DNA of 64,000 nucleotides from Corallochytrium limacisporum (lineage: Eukaryota; Opisthokonta): contig PDIP01000009.1 of the NCBI GenBank assembly GCA_002811645.1, positions 62,001 to 126,000 on the forward strand, in the 5' to 3' direction. Below the pieces are notes generated by a model that did not search any database, was not told where the DNA came from, and was given only the letters and a program-made list of their open reading frames with translations. Both the position numbers and the translations under genes were made by a program. Of this stretch, positions 11,601 to 17,683 are shown in pieces (position 1 is the stretch's first letter; the number at the start of each line of letters is the position of its first letter).

Positions 11601-12679
11601 CGAACGGTGGCGCCGCCATCAAAATTCACATGAAAAGCCATCCCATCTGGACTTCGGTAGGCCCCAACCCGCTTAGGTGGCGTTGGGGCATAATCTTCAT
11701 AGGCCCAAGGCATCATGAATGATTGGATTTTGTATCGATGATGATCTATAACTGATCCATACATGATGTTCACATTATGAGGACAGGTGATGGACACTTC
11801 CGCTGCGGGTTGCTGAGGATCCCCTAGACTCTCTTCCGTGTTAAGTCCTGGTTTGTCTTTCAAAACTGTGATTTCCATTTCCTCCGTCTCAATCAGGTCG
11901 ATGCTGGGTTCCGTAGTTTTGACTTGATACCTTCGACGCGTGCCTCCAGACAAAAATTCATTGTTAACTATGAACTTAACACATGGTTTTGACAATTTAA
12001 GCTTCATGATCACCCGATACACGTCAAATTTACATTCGGTGTTTGTGGCGCCGAAGTACCCGAGAGCTTCATCAAAGAAAACTGCTGCTTTGACTTTGAG
12101 CACATTGTTCCCGATGATCGAGCAACCGTTTCGAACATGAATGCCAATGGATGGCAATATCCTTGCCCAGTATGGATATTCATGTCTGAAATCTTCCACC
12201 AGCGGCTCTTGGGTCTCTTCGGTATCTGCGCCAGTCTCCCGTCTACGTTTATGTAATTCATCAACGTATTCATATGCGGCTGTACGATTGAACATGTAGT
12301 GCTCCAGACCAACAAGGTGTAGTTTTGCCCGGTGTGGTTTCTGGAGCTCTTCTTCATTCCCGACACTCATGCACACATGTCTGTACCAATATTTTATGCT
12401 CAGATAGCCGCTGTAGATTCGTATTGACTGGTCTGAGTCAAAGTATTGCAAGTCTTGAAACATGATTTTGCCTCCCATTAGTGATATTACGAAAGATCCA
12501 ATTGATAGTTTTAAATTTTGATCCTTCGTATAAAATCTCAATGTCGTTGTGATAACGAAACCCACAAACTTGGAGTTCAACACAACCAAGTAAATAAGGA
12601 GGAAGGCACCCACGATAATTGTACCAATGACGAGCGGAACATCCGCGTCCTCCACATCCCTTGGGGGCGTGTCAGCCAT
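2624..12679 (-). CDS. CSF1: Csf1/BLTP1 (Tweek/KIAA1109) family bridge-like lipid-transfer protein
   Basis: A single 3351-codon frame starts at an ATG (12679) in good context. Residues about 14-50 form a hydrophobic anchor. They are followed by the Csf1/Tweek-type N-terminus, in which residues about 55-110 include a GGKIMFQDLQYF stretch and SIKYWYRH, the start of the lipid-carrying RBG groove. The rest is long beta-rich sequence broken by acidic, Ser-rich linkers, notably around residues 1060-1150. Proteins of this family form rod-like hydrophobic channels that move phospholipids in bulk between the ER and other membranes at contact sites. From memory, yeast Csf1 is about 2950 residues and human BLTP1 about 5000, so this copy is nearer the fungal size. 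An acidic-flanked EFQDAAE (residues 1114-1120) resembles a FFAT motif. The C-terminus is helical and ends without a second membrane segment. The absence of any intron over 10 kb is striking. Confidence 0.92.
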   Translation of the reverse strand: MADTPPRDVEDADVPLVIGTIIVGAFLLIYLVVLNSKFVGFVITTTLRFYTKDQNLKLSIGSFVISLMGGKIMFQDLQYFDSDQSIRIYSGYLSIKYWYRHVCMSVGNEEELQKPHRAKLHLVGLEHYMFNRTAAYEYVDELHKRRRETGADTEETQEPLVEDFRHEYPYWARILPSIGIHVRNGCSIIGNNVLKVKAAVFFDEALGYFGATNTECKFDVYRVIMKLKLSKPCVKFIVNNEFLSGGTRRRYQVKTTEPSIDLIETEEMEITVLKDKPGLNTEESLGDPQQPAAEVSITCPHNVNIMYGSVIDHHRYKIQSFMMPWAYEDYAPTPPKRVGAYRSPDGMAFHVNFDGGATVRVPFSGYTVNHAEQPRGELIDDPIFASIPQEFAEAKDCFFIFAEAASTMSYTMPYVITNEGYTADLRLDLHNVDLRTTLPFTRLVNTSYLLVESSMFNGRLWKTCAKWDFNITVMDPDIYFVRDQADFFTALGFDFSVPDNGCAAYFMPLVYKVKIKCNSYRFRTYCNTANIMPNPEDDRDNTTLIMTGDVLTVNAVVPFKTFHPIEDNYNIVINAPNSALSYILPEWHSEGFLRRNDDKDYVTFWTLQTFRFEFDYFYQQLDDSVEARDCFRNTMTFVGAEFWLDGTALRIFLAFVANYFSSERSVLTDPALRAEIRQEKILDPAILIDHQGPDMEIDVRLNAKNNTIYLVDHHTETMSKVGPFLAVNDISVGMRADLKGMELIVNTSPMAVSWGRYVNSGECGLESFSLTQIYNYGPKPNYLSYACSRKVFVGDVIGCMTLDQLCGLLDWADSVRFYLSDEENTPLIDVTDYHTLSLNTCNMEFASVNLVLKDEIAAVVVSVTQPITQESTTLKTPTADERSVLDLRGANISVLRQSVLNKDLFGQDVNGEWIDGSWMTETARIHIPHVQYHSASMTDEDERIIDNQLDFLFNQDWHQQLLPLNIYDDNRVMQEVLERREKLKSGSHLKTDLHSFAMGRWRSQDGVSGIVQGGLEPEEQGSEWRTTHSRRSTYNPAEVMAAIDRIDVEDAEDSASIHDDKHGVVSEEDGDENGEDWFANQLPKRRISSIHEDVDSFHSAASSIDELQRFESSEFQDAAENMEELDVQVPKAVDDEGLDFGDVFNEYQYEDTNATMSSKRKAWASNLDSFTENFFAVHEYSSLAVYQLLIENPNMDSIVDGISTMSASSSFRTGRAPELFKAMVDEAIRDNRSTKNAVPELCPLDTVNTASCILLKGNIVAFFIPESLVELASIGTSLVEGKSRTALKIMDSVRRKYVARKKGNLDLLPERRLQIRIEGITVGLMTAHSVVDPDRREDLDPIGSTGVLDEESQPRSSRDDTSYASASQNHGEPCSLLFKVSLFNIGLDAKTQEGGELYIERPLLEGGVIVGDQFSEKGPWKYGTRRLIDFSYLQVGRVQVRAVDAVTGAKQNAEIDLINVKLVKGEAKFNEEYKIEIPEVRLRTPSSGQIEPLVDAVMAWQDAIATIVTKSKEMHEEMQSIHRRLFYHGANYVETLDASGWAEVRDADVDFLTECRSDPNWIIALFLQTSVADNLTVSEKRVPARQTFEDEHVDITRLHFDSTLEGWYNANFADYEEIQTVSMISDIFTGQRLIAEHYPHHGKSTKTYSLDCNLGSLTAVTISKKGLRKPLVAVDYVTCRGKGTKFRSISSEGIGGKGVVTAACGGISLRSLSALLKVSTSVTGQLSKHKQKQKSTAGQTWKKAEDQDGLLDKLYKGRWCIDVSVAISCIQLSHRYRTALMHLITRSIYLNCSIGGSHGRLMVYFSVPRLQITFMISDKLVRRGGVADKLVDETKSDMQWTIVFMATLSDLIFVHRDMGARKAYKLMSCLGLDIDVPYGIQEVHHGYNAVESIRSALGASDLPKKAQSEVPVDSQSASQPQSMPEPKQNMPSVTVRNLVFHALNIEIGSRCPLLIRYKAEEFRYWAGDVHTSEALWFNLASHSVQVISNVMLDEAIDLDLESEDAFTMDSGVELDDVVLPLPSIHGIMQRAISMKRGDEGFMTISCPKINATNSLENAKILYLAVLPLLDDIRAVAGDDHPRKSSKQAAPVHAPAPSVEKDLRGQRTLRSRFSVTLEVESLMYSFTTANVNMRVGLDHVTGHYLKSTDDSATVTKHFFNVKGEGIITSGYGGSEETDHENSKDDLRVAVPISVGQDFLAQHERKGLFVLLRDLDVVVKRELISCLSLILIRWRKIDTDVFIQFSRTAQAGQKDGKERPKDKWSAKAAGDVNSEQSEKTYVHLEIKALGIALTTDIKDPNRKTVSAVKLALDRVQVSTDGETSVLAQFDRAAIMADAAHGSGSKAWFPLNRQLINFVSAPRGRLDIFRKHVRKKARTALAYALSWYMQGFQLDIDTEIGSHYKMIMTTLDSFQKVLRANAMQAEEPEDSDDEDEGISTFESLRRNLEGFIPTDTRESETAIDVKIAIDPGFALLHPENYLAKMTDLGEHPQYSQRPRPLYTDGPDELKVTRIPIPSATVSVHLSAIKKTGIVDKRKVAVSIAFYQADSDIFVNPFILTFFETASHNFERTKGSEHKTPPKHVEQPSLKERKLEQEDDVERDEDWTLELDESAYEKDYDIMFILHVPEMRVTLSSAPLSHVRAEILFPALDLLLTAQSGAVDLSVSRPKALLPYTVLNFFIDEFKISINHEYSPKSGVEISVQNIRFQMSTSSSEGAGDVVSMASSIGFVSVDFGVRQLDEVQAFRKIWMSRSTRDLRTSPRMSGRPQMAVSSSRGNLYTLRRRRSILSVPVLDTSGSRGQPGKTKIPLYRRITSRFLFVIDTFRVNTNLGQISNAAMAHIDRLSLTSFMGPEGSYLEMSHKVHCESFSLSFEEGLLTGYVAMEHSALGIVMLHPRRDDEQRAHRVLASAHAHSTQAMLRYFGDRVVVADVLQFSARFLGFDDLSETAIPEARLIIDTASMDVAVSKATLPSLMALSNEITVLYEEEKHRFETSFAEMFDSGRTTSSPNVFREEESESKSDLGPRPPKFWTAKVLIGGGHFMLAMFQETMSNPVFSNFSALNYRLSFSRNTVATDDGIWIETALRAAVGVDPVENDAGAGGNIPSATVRKMECRYPEVLAESEVPVSDFLRVLQRDVTSTKIFVMPPSHLALRSNSRVHSHRIYIKFNTEFEGPLLVSGDIGLYMFINNLIRLYINANEKEMANRASRKYSRDVGLSPRARDSEPPSPRELPPSKGKGSSGSSPGGSSSTSYSPMDDGAIGGAHPLTGPPKTYVVESYSLDPKIRLTTLAVGNFTTPDVEWILQKLGFENARESIPKYTHIGVIEILDAILEQVVVSVVAFNREKHLQNVTPR

Positions 12680-12768
12680 GTTGGGACAAAGTACAGGACT
12701 TCGGCCTTGCTACGTTCCCAATGATTCACGTCATTCCATCCAAGTTCATTTTGATATGAGTGGTATCT

Positions 12769-12816
12769 CGTTGTGACAAAGTGGCTGTTCTGCGTTGTGA
12801 CAAAGTGGCTGTTCTA
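12769..12816. repeat. 24-bp direct tandem repeat, two copies
   Basis: The unit GTTGTGACAAAGTGGCTG plus TTCT occurs at 12770-12791 and again at 12794-12815 with no mismatch, a period of 24 bases. It lies about 90 bp upstream of the ATG of the minus-strand Csf1/BLTP1-like gene, so it is likely in its promoter or 5' UTR. It could be a doubled transcription-factor site or a simple replication slip. Confidence 0.85.
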
Positions 12817-13153
12817 CCGCAGAACCAGTGCGACAGACGTCTATATAACGATGACAGCATCGTTAGCAAAACCTTTAATCACATGCGCAGAGTATGACTT
12901 GTACCTCGTAGAAACAATAACATTCGTGTGTAGTTTGGCTTCTCCGCTCACACGCCAGTCCAGACTGTTGCCAACCCCCCGATGCACTGGAAGATCAGAC
13001 CATCTTGCCAATGTATGCGAGACCCGCCGGGCCCTCTCAGTATAGAGTGTCCTACTCGCGCTGTCACAGGCGAGCCTCGCCTCCCGTCTTTCCCGCTTGG
13101 TCGCCCTCTCTACTCTTTCAATTCCGGTCCCGCCACCCGAGGCGTCTAGATCC

Positions 13154-13186
13154 CCCCGGGGCAGCCCGCCTTCGGGGCTCCCGGGG
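13154..13186. repeat. GC-rich inverted repeat (hairpin)
   Basis: CCCCGGG pairs with CCCGGGG and AGCCC with GGGCT around a seven-base loop, with a two-base bulge on the left arm. That gives a stem of 12 GC-rich pairs. It stands alone in the Csf1/BLTP1-Sestrin intergenic DNA with no T-tract after it. The role is unknown. Similar C-run/G-run palindromes recur in other gene-free stretches of this window. Confidence 0.7.
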
Positions 13187-14910
13187 AGGGGAGGAGGGCT
13201 GTGACGATGAAGCGGAGAGGGAACAACGGCAAGAAATGAAGATTCTGGGGCCTATTTTGGCCATTTGCACCGCAAGTCCGTACTCTGTGTGGCCGGGCTA
13301 CAAAGAGCGTAGCGCTCTGCTCGTTCGGATGTACGATCATTATATATAATACAAAAATATATAAATATAATATATACATAAAACATTTCTCAAAATTGCT
13401 CGTCCGACTGATCAGGGTGGTAAGATTAAACTAAATAAATAGAGAAAGAGGCCACCCAGCAGCACCTATTAGGGACACTCGACACTCAGTCAGGGCGGTT
13501 CACATTCTCTGATGAAAAAACCCGCCTCTTCGTCAATGGTAGCGCAGAGAGAAGGCGAGCCTTAGAATCGCTCCAAACGGGCGACAAAACCACCGGTCAT
13601 TGTCGTCAGTAGTGGTTTGGATGGGGCAGCCCTAAACCTGTGAAGACTTGACGAAATAGAAAGAAAGAAAAGTCAGAAAAATAGTCTTTGAACAGCGACT
13701 AACATTTCAAGGAATGCTAAGTGACGAACTTCAGGTCCTATTGTGAGAGGAAGGAGGTGGGGATGGTACTTTCACTCTACAAAGGTTTTGTAATTGGTAC
13801 GTTGCAACGACGGCACACCTGGGTAATACATACGGCGATATTGCTGACGGATGCGTGGTGGCTTAGCTTGGACGCCACCATTCTACAGCTTCGGTGATGA
13901 ATCCCCCATCAAAGGAAATAAGAGGATTTCTTCCACAATAAAGCAAAACACCGACCCCAGCATCAGACGGATTAATCGTTTGCTCTGACTGGCACTAGTT
14001 TGCAGGGACAGGCCTTGCCTGCCTTGTCATTTGTTGCTCGCCACACGATCGAAGCCGCTGTTTCATGTGACTCGAAAGAGGCCCCCAATGTGACCAATCA
14101 GAGGCCACTACGTATCACAGCGTTTCAGAACTTTGGAAACAGTGCGTCCATGCCCTCCATTGCGTTCAGTATTTGACAGTACGAGCGCGAAAACTGAAGG
14201 AATGTCAACACCAACCGCATAGCTCTCGTGCTGAACAGATGTTGTAAGTCTTGCTAGACATGCACGTCGGAGTCGAGTTCCCGCAAGTATGTTAGCGTAC
14301 GAGTACTGTGCTCGGCTTGCTGCGCCCTAAGCCATGCTATGCCGGTAATGCATATCTTGCTGCATCTAAACAAGTGTTGCTCAACTTTGCTGACCCGAAG
14401 GTTTTCTAACATAGGTTAGGAACAGCACAGTACAGCAGCTATCCCCGGCACAAAGGTGAAGAAAAACGTTAAGCGCACCTCACTCTAAATCCCTGTACAT
14501 TTTGCAAGTGCCCAACTACCAGTTCTGCAAGTACAGTACCAGTTCTTTCTGGGAACGGTGGGGTTATGCAGAACAGGGATAACATTGAATGGGGCTCGAC
14601 TGGGGCTACGGAAGCCAACCGGTACCCTCAGTACCGGGGCAGACCCCAATCGGGATGTCGTGCGGGAGTATTGGTATTGAGAATGGGTGAGAGAGCCGGG
14701 GGAGGAGGAGAGGGGTTGGGGGAACGGGAGATTTGCTGAAAGTGTGTCCTGCTGGGCGGGGCTCCCTTTTTTTTTCGGCCAAAAAGTGCCACCACCACAA
14801 GTGAGTCCTGTACCAATGGTCTCACGGGCCCTCTGGAATTGCGTGGTACAGACGGGGTGTGTCTCGGTGTCTGGTATTTTGGGTGGTGTGGTTAGCAAAC
14901 GCTTCTGACC

Positions 14911-15049
14911 ATGAACACAGAAATAATGAATTATTAGAATCTGAAAGCCCAGGGCTTGGGAGAACGGGTTACTAATTTTTTTTAAAAGAGATAATGGACT
15001 GAATTGGTGAGGAATCGACGACAGCCACTTTGACGCAAACATGACTTGA
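14911..15049 (+). promoter_or_regulatory. Cluster of three upstream open reading frames before Sestrin
   Basis: Three short ATG-initiated frames end before the Sestrin ATG at 15080. They are an eight-codon frame (14911-14937) and two minimal frames of start codon, one codon, stop (14994-15002 and 15041-15049). If the transcript starts upstream of 14911, ribosomes would meet all three first. Such a set can put translation under stress control through reinitiation. The transcription start site is unknown, so this is inference. Confidence 0.4.
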
Positions 15050-15079
15050 TTGGTACCAGCACAGAATGTCACTTTCATT

Positions 15080-16747
15080 ATGATAGAGACAGCCAAGAAA
15101 ACCGACATGCCGGACACATCACACGTTATCGGAAATATCGATGACACCCAAGGGTTTCTATCGCCCGTGCGGGTCATGAACAAAGACTCTCGGGAACAGG
15201 CAATCCAGCGCCTGTGTGCGCAGATTATGGATGTAGCAAGGATTGCAGAGGTAGAAGGGCCGGAACGCAGTGCAGCTCTACGTATTTTAGAGGCCCACTT
15301 GCCAAGAATTCTCCACATGGCCAAGGAATGTCCGTTCAGTGACGTCCGCAGTGCTTGTGTCGGGCTATTGAGGACGCTCCGCAAGCATTACAGTGTACCG
15401 GTCCCCAAGACTTCAATACATTGTGTCTCCGTATTCATCGAAAAAAGCACCTTTGAAGCAGATGGAGGAACAAATCGGGCGGTCCTACAGGAAGCATTCT
15501 GTCACGATGGGCGGGTAAGTCACATGATACGATTAATGGGACAGTGCCCACAGTTTATTGCACCATTTTTGAGGTCTCAGCATTATGTTATGCGTGGAGA
15601 TGGGCCGCTGCAAAGACCATACCGGTGTTACCTTGCCATCATGGCTGCTGCACGACATGATTGCCAGTATTTGATTGATATCTGGAGAGAGGAATTCACT
15701 GCGTGTGGTGGAAATCGAGAGTGGCTGCAGGGGATTTCGAAAGCGCCAGTGAAGCTGCAGAGCTTTGCAAACATTGTTGCCTTACTCGCCCATCAGCCAT
15801 GGCGGATGACAGTGGATGACATCAAGGCCATTGCCCGTGGAAAGGACTCCTGGTCAATTGGGGAGGTTGTGCATGCGATTACAATTATTGCCCACATCCA
15901 TGCTCTGTCATCCTTCTGTCTTGGCCTTGGTGTGTCTCCGGAGATCGACAGTGCTCGTGGTCACTCCATGATGGCCCCAAGCGAGGCATCTACGGACTCT
16001 CCGACTATCACGACCGAGAAAGATGTCTTCGACTTCAGTCCCACGATCCCAGAAGCGGAAGTGTATGGAGCAATCCTCAGTATGGGTGCCACAATTTCGG
16101 ATGATCGTTTTGACAAATTAGTTGATATCCTGAAGGAAGTGAATCTTGATGACGAAGATGTTGATGAGGATGCGAACGAAACTGCGTTTGAAGCAGCTGA
16201 TATTGAGAATCCTGTGGATGAAAGCACCAAGTTCAATCTTCCCCAGTTCTGTCCTGAGACTGATATCAAGCATGAAGACTTTGACGTTGCCAATGACGAA
16301 TATTCCATCTTTCGTGGACACGACTTTTCTTGGGAAGATCATGGTTTCAGTATTGTGAGTCGATTCTACCCGGACGCAGCTCCGCTGCTTGATGAAGAGT
16401 TCACGCAGGTCACCAATATGACTGACCGTAGTATCGGGGACCGTTTCATTGACATTGACACTAGCCAATTCCGATGGGCTATTTGGTTCTACATTCATCG
16501 AATTTATGGGATTCTGCACGATGACTACAACTACCATATTGTTAATCAGATTTTGGAGAAAGATCTGAAGAAATTTATCAAGAAGGCGGTGTTCTACCCG
16601 GAAGCGGTAACAAAGGACGATTTCACAAAGGCTATGCGTGATTTCCGGGTCGCCGAAAGTGTTCACATAGTTGCACTGATATGTGATGCTAAAAAGGTCG
16701 CGGGAATGCTCTATGGACTTGAACGAGTTATGCGTTACATGACCTAA
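15080..16747 (+). CDS. SESN: Sestrin (PA26 family), stress and leucine signalling to TORC1
   Basis: The 555-residue protein spans the whole Sestrin fold. The N-terminal AhpD-like half includes AIMAAARHDCQYL around C195, the position of the human SESN2 peroxidase Cys125, followed by LAHQPWRMT and the helix GEVVHAITIIAHIHALSSF. An acidic Ser/Asp-rich linker covers residues about 300-400. The C-terminal half carries DFSWEDHGFSIVSRFYP, WAIWFYIHRIYGI and HDDYNYHIVNQILE, and ends with the family-typical RYMT. In animals Sestrins bind GATOR2 and leucine to restrain TORC1. D481-D482 match the SESN2 Asp pair (406-407) needed for GATOR2, and T461, R465 and E526 match leucine-pocket residues. M519 stands where SESN2 has Trp444, and W202 where it has His132. 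I chose the first true ATG, because the frame is open from 15050 only through a TTG. It converges on GPN3, 69 bp away. Confidence 0.95.
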   Translation: MIETAKKTDMPDTSHVIGNIDDTQGFLSPVRVMNKDSREQAIQRLCAQIMDVARIAEVEGPERSAALRILEAHLPRILHMAKECPFSDVRSACVGLLRTLRKHYSVPVPKTSIHCVSVFIEKSTFEADGGTNRAVLQEAFCHDGRVSHMIRLMGQCPQFIAPFLRSQHYVMRGDGPLQRPYRCYLAIMAAARHDCQYLIDIWREEFTACGGNREWLQGISKAPVKLQSFANIVALLAHQPWRMTVDDIKAIARGKDSWSIGEVVHAITIIAHIHALSSFCLGLGVSPEIDSARGHSMMAPSEASTDSPTITTEKDVFDFSPTIPEAEVYGAILSMGATISDDRFDKLVDILKEVNLDDEDVDEDANETAFEAADIENPVDESTKFNLPQFCPETDIKHEDFDVANDEYSIFRGHDFSWEDHGFSIVSRFYPDAAPLLDEEFTQVTNMTDRSIGDRFIDIDTSQFRWAIWFYIHRIYGILHDDYNYHIVNQILEKDLKKFIKKAVFYPEAVTKDDFTKAMRDFRVAESVHIVALICDAKKVAGMLYGLERVMRYMT

Positions 16748-16815
16748 ACTAGCTCTTGTTTACTTGTACAATAGTATATAAATGCATGGATTTAATATGC
16801 GAATTGTTTGCTTTC

Positions 16816-16821
16816 TTTATT
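16816..16821 (-). terminator. AATAAA overlapping the GPN3 stop codon
   Basis: On the minus strand the last codons read CAA TAA AG, so AATAAA overlaps the stop of the GPN3 gene. With only 69 bp between the two convergent genes it may serve as a polyadenylation signal, or it may be chance. Confidence 0.25.
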
Positions 16822-17683
16822 GTTCAGATGGGCCCATTCCAAATTGCGACATCATCGCATTCATGGCATTCTCCTCTCCTTCAAGGTCTGGATCCAGCTC
16901 CTTCGGCTCCTGTGGCTCCTCATGCTCGCCGTACTGCATAGCGTTGTCAATCTGTGCAAGCATATAGTCCATCCGAAACTCATCATCTACAGCGTACGGG
17001 ATGAAGACCACCAAACTGTACTCATCGATCATTTGCGCGACGATGTCATTGAGACGGCGCCATTTCTCTGAATGATACTTATGTGCATCGTAGGCCAGAA
17101 GATCGGTGTCCACACTCAAATACCGGTCGAGATACCGACGACGGAATGCCTTGGGTAGTAGATCAACCTTTGTCAAAACGTTTACATGAGGCACCTTCAA
17201 GTGAAGCATGGCACTCATTGCGGTCAAAGTGACGGCAAAGAACTTTGAGCTGTCACTCACAAACTGAGAGTCTACCATGTATACAGCACACATCCGGTAC
17301 ATTTGCCGCTCCAAAAAGGAAACAAAGTTACGAATGACGGGAATATGTGTGTAAAGTTCAATCTGTCCGGGCAAATCCACTATTAAATACTCTTCCTCGT
17401 AGCTTCCTAGGGCCTCTTCAAACCAGTCGAGGTTGTCCATTAGAAATTCCATGCAGTACACTAGAGCTCCATTAGGTCCGTATTTAAGTTCCTCAGCTAC
17501 GTCGGCAGATGATATCAGGTCGCGTATGTCCAAACTAGGTTCGTACGGGAGATATTCTGCAGCGGGATCCAAGTTAACTACATGAACAGTGCGTTGAATC
17601 GACTCACAATGCCGTTGAATTGTGGCACAATAGGTAGACTTTCCGGCGCCAGCCGGTCCCATTACGAGCTGTGCATACTTCAT
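16817..17683 (-). CDS. GPN3: GPN-loop GTPase 3 (RNA polymerase II assembly/import factor)
   Basis: This 288-residue protein matches GPN3 closely over its full length. The P-loop GPAGAGKST spans residues 9-17 directly after a short YAQLVM strand. NLDPAAEY follows at 37-44, the signature GPN tripeptide is G69-P70-N71, the G3 box DLPGQIELYTH is at 103-113, and the G4 box TKVD is at 171-174. The C-terminal tail is acidic (residues 255-288). GPN GTPases form dimers in which the GPN loop reaches across to the partner's nucleotide, and GPN3 with GPN1 is needed for assembly and nuclear import of RNA polymerase II. All key motifs are intact. The ATG at 17683 directly precedes the conserved first strand. 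The gene sits tail to tail with Sestrin, and a long gene-free stretch lies upstream of it. Confidence 0.97.
   Translation of the reverse strand: MKYAQLVMGPAGAGKSTYCATIQRHCESIQRTVHVVNLDPAAEYLPYEPSLDIRDLISSADVAEELKYGPNGALVYCMEFLMDNLDWFEEALGSYEEEYLIVDLPGQIELYTHIPVIRNFVSFLERQMYRMCAVYMVDSQFVSDSSKFFAVTLTAMSAMLHLKVPHVNVLTKVDLLPKAFRRRYLDRYLSVDTDLLAYDAHKYHSEKWRRLNDIVAQMIDEYSLVVFIPYAVDDEFRMDYMLAQIDNAMQYGEHEEPQEPKELDPDLEGEENAMNAMMSQFGMGPSEQ

Larger units (their letters stand above)
12680..15079. other. Divergent intergenic region between Csf1/BLTP1-like and Sestrin genes
   Basis: About 2.4 kb without a supportable gene. It contains a 24-bp tandem duplication close to the Csf1/BLTP1 start, a strong GC hairpin near 13170, AT-rich sequence at 13338-13382, and several tiny upstream open frames just before the Sestrin ATG. 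A minus-strand open frame at 14485-15384 overlaps the Sestrin start antisense and shows no recognisable protein character. Promoters for both flanking genes are expected here. Confidence 0.5.

Noticed and set aside
15050..15079. Longer Sestrin start
   Set aside because: The frame opens at a TTG. The first ATG is at 15080, and the extra ten residues are not family-like.
14485..15384. 299-codon minus-strand frame antisense to the Sestrin start
   Set aside because: It overlaps a certain gene, has no domain and includes long intergenic low-complexity sequence. It is a shadow frame.
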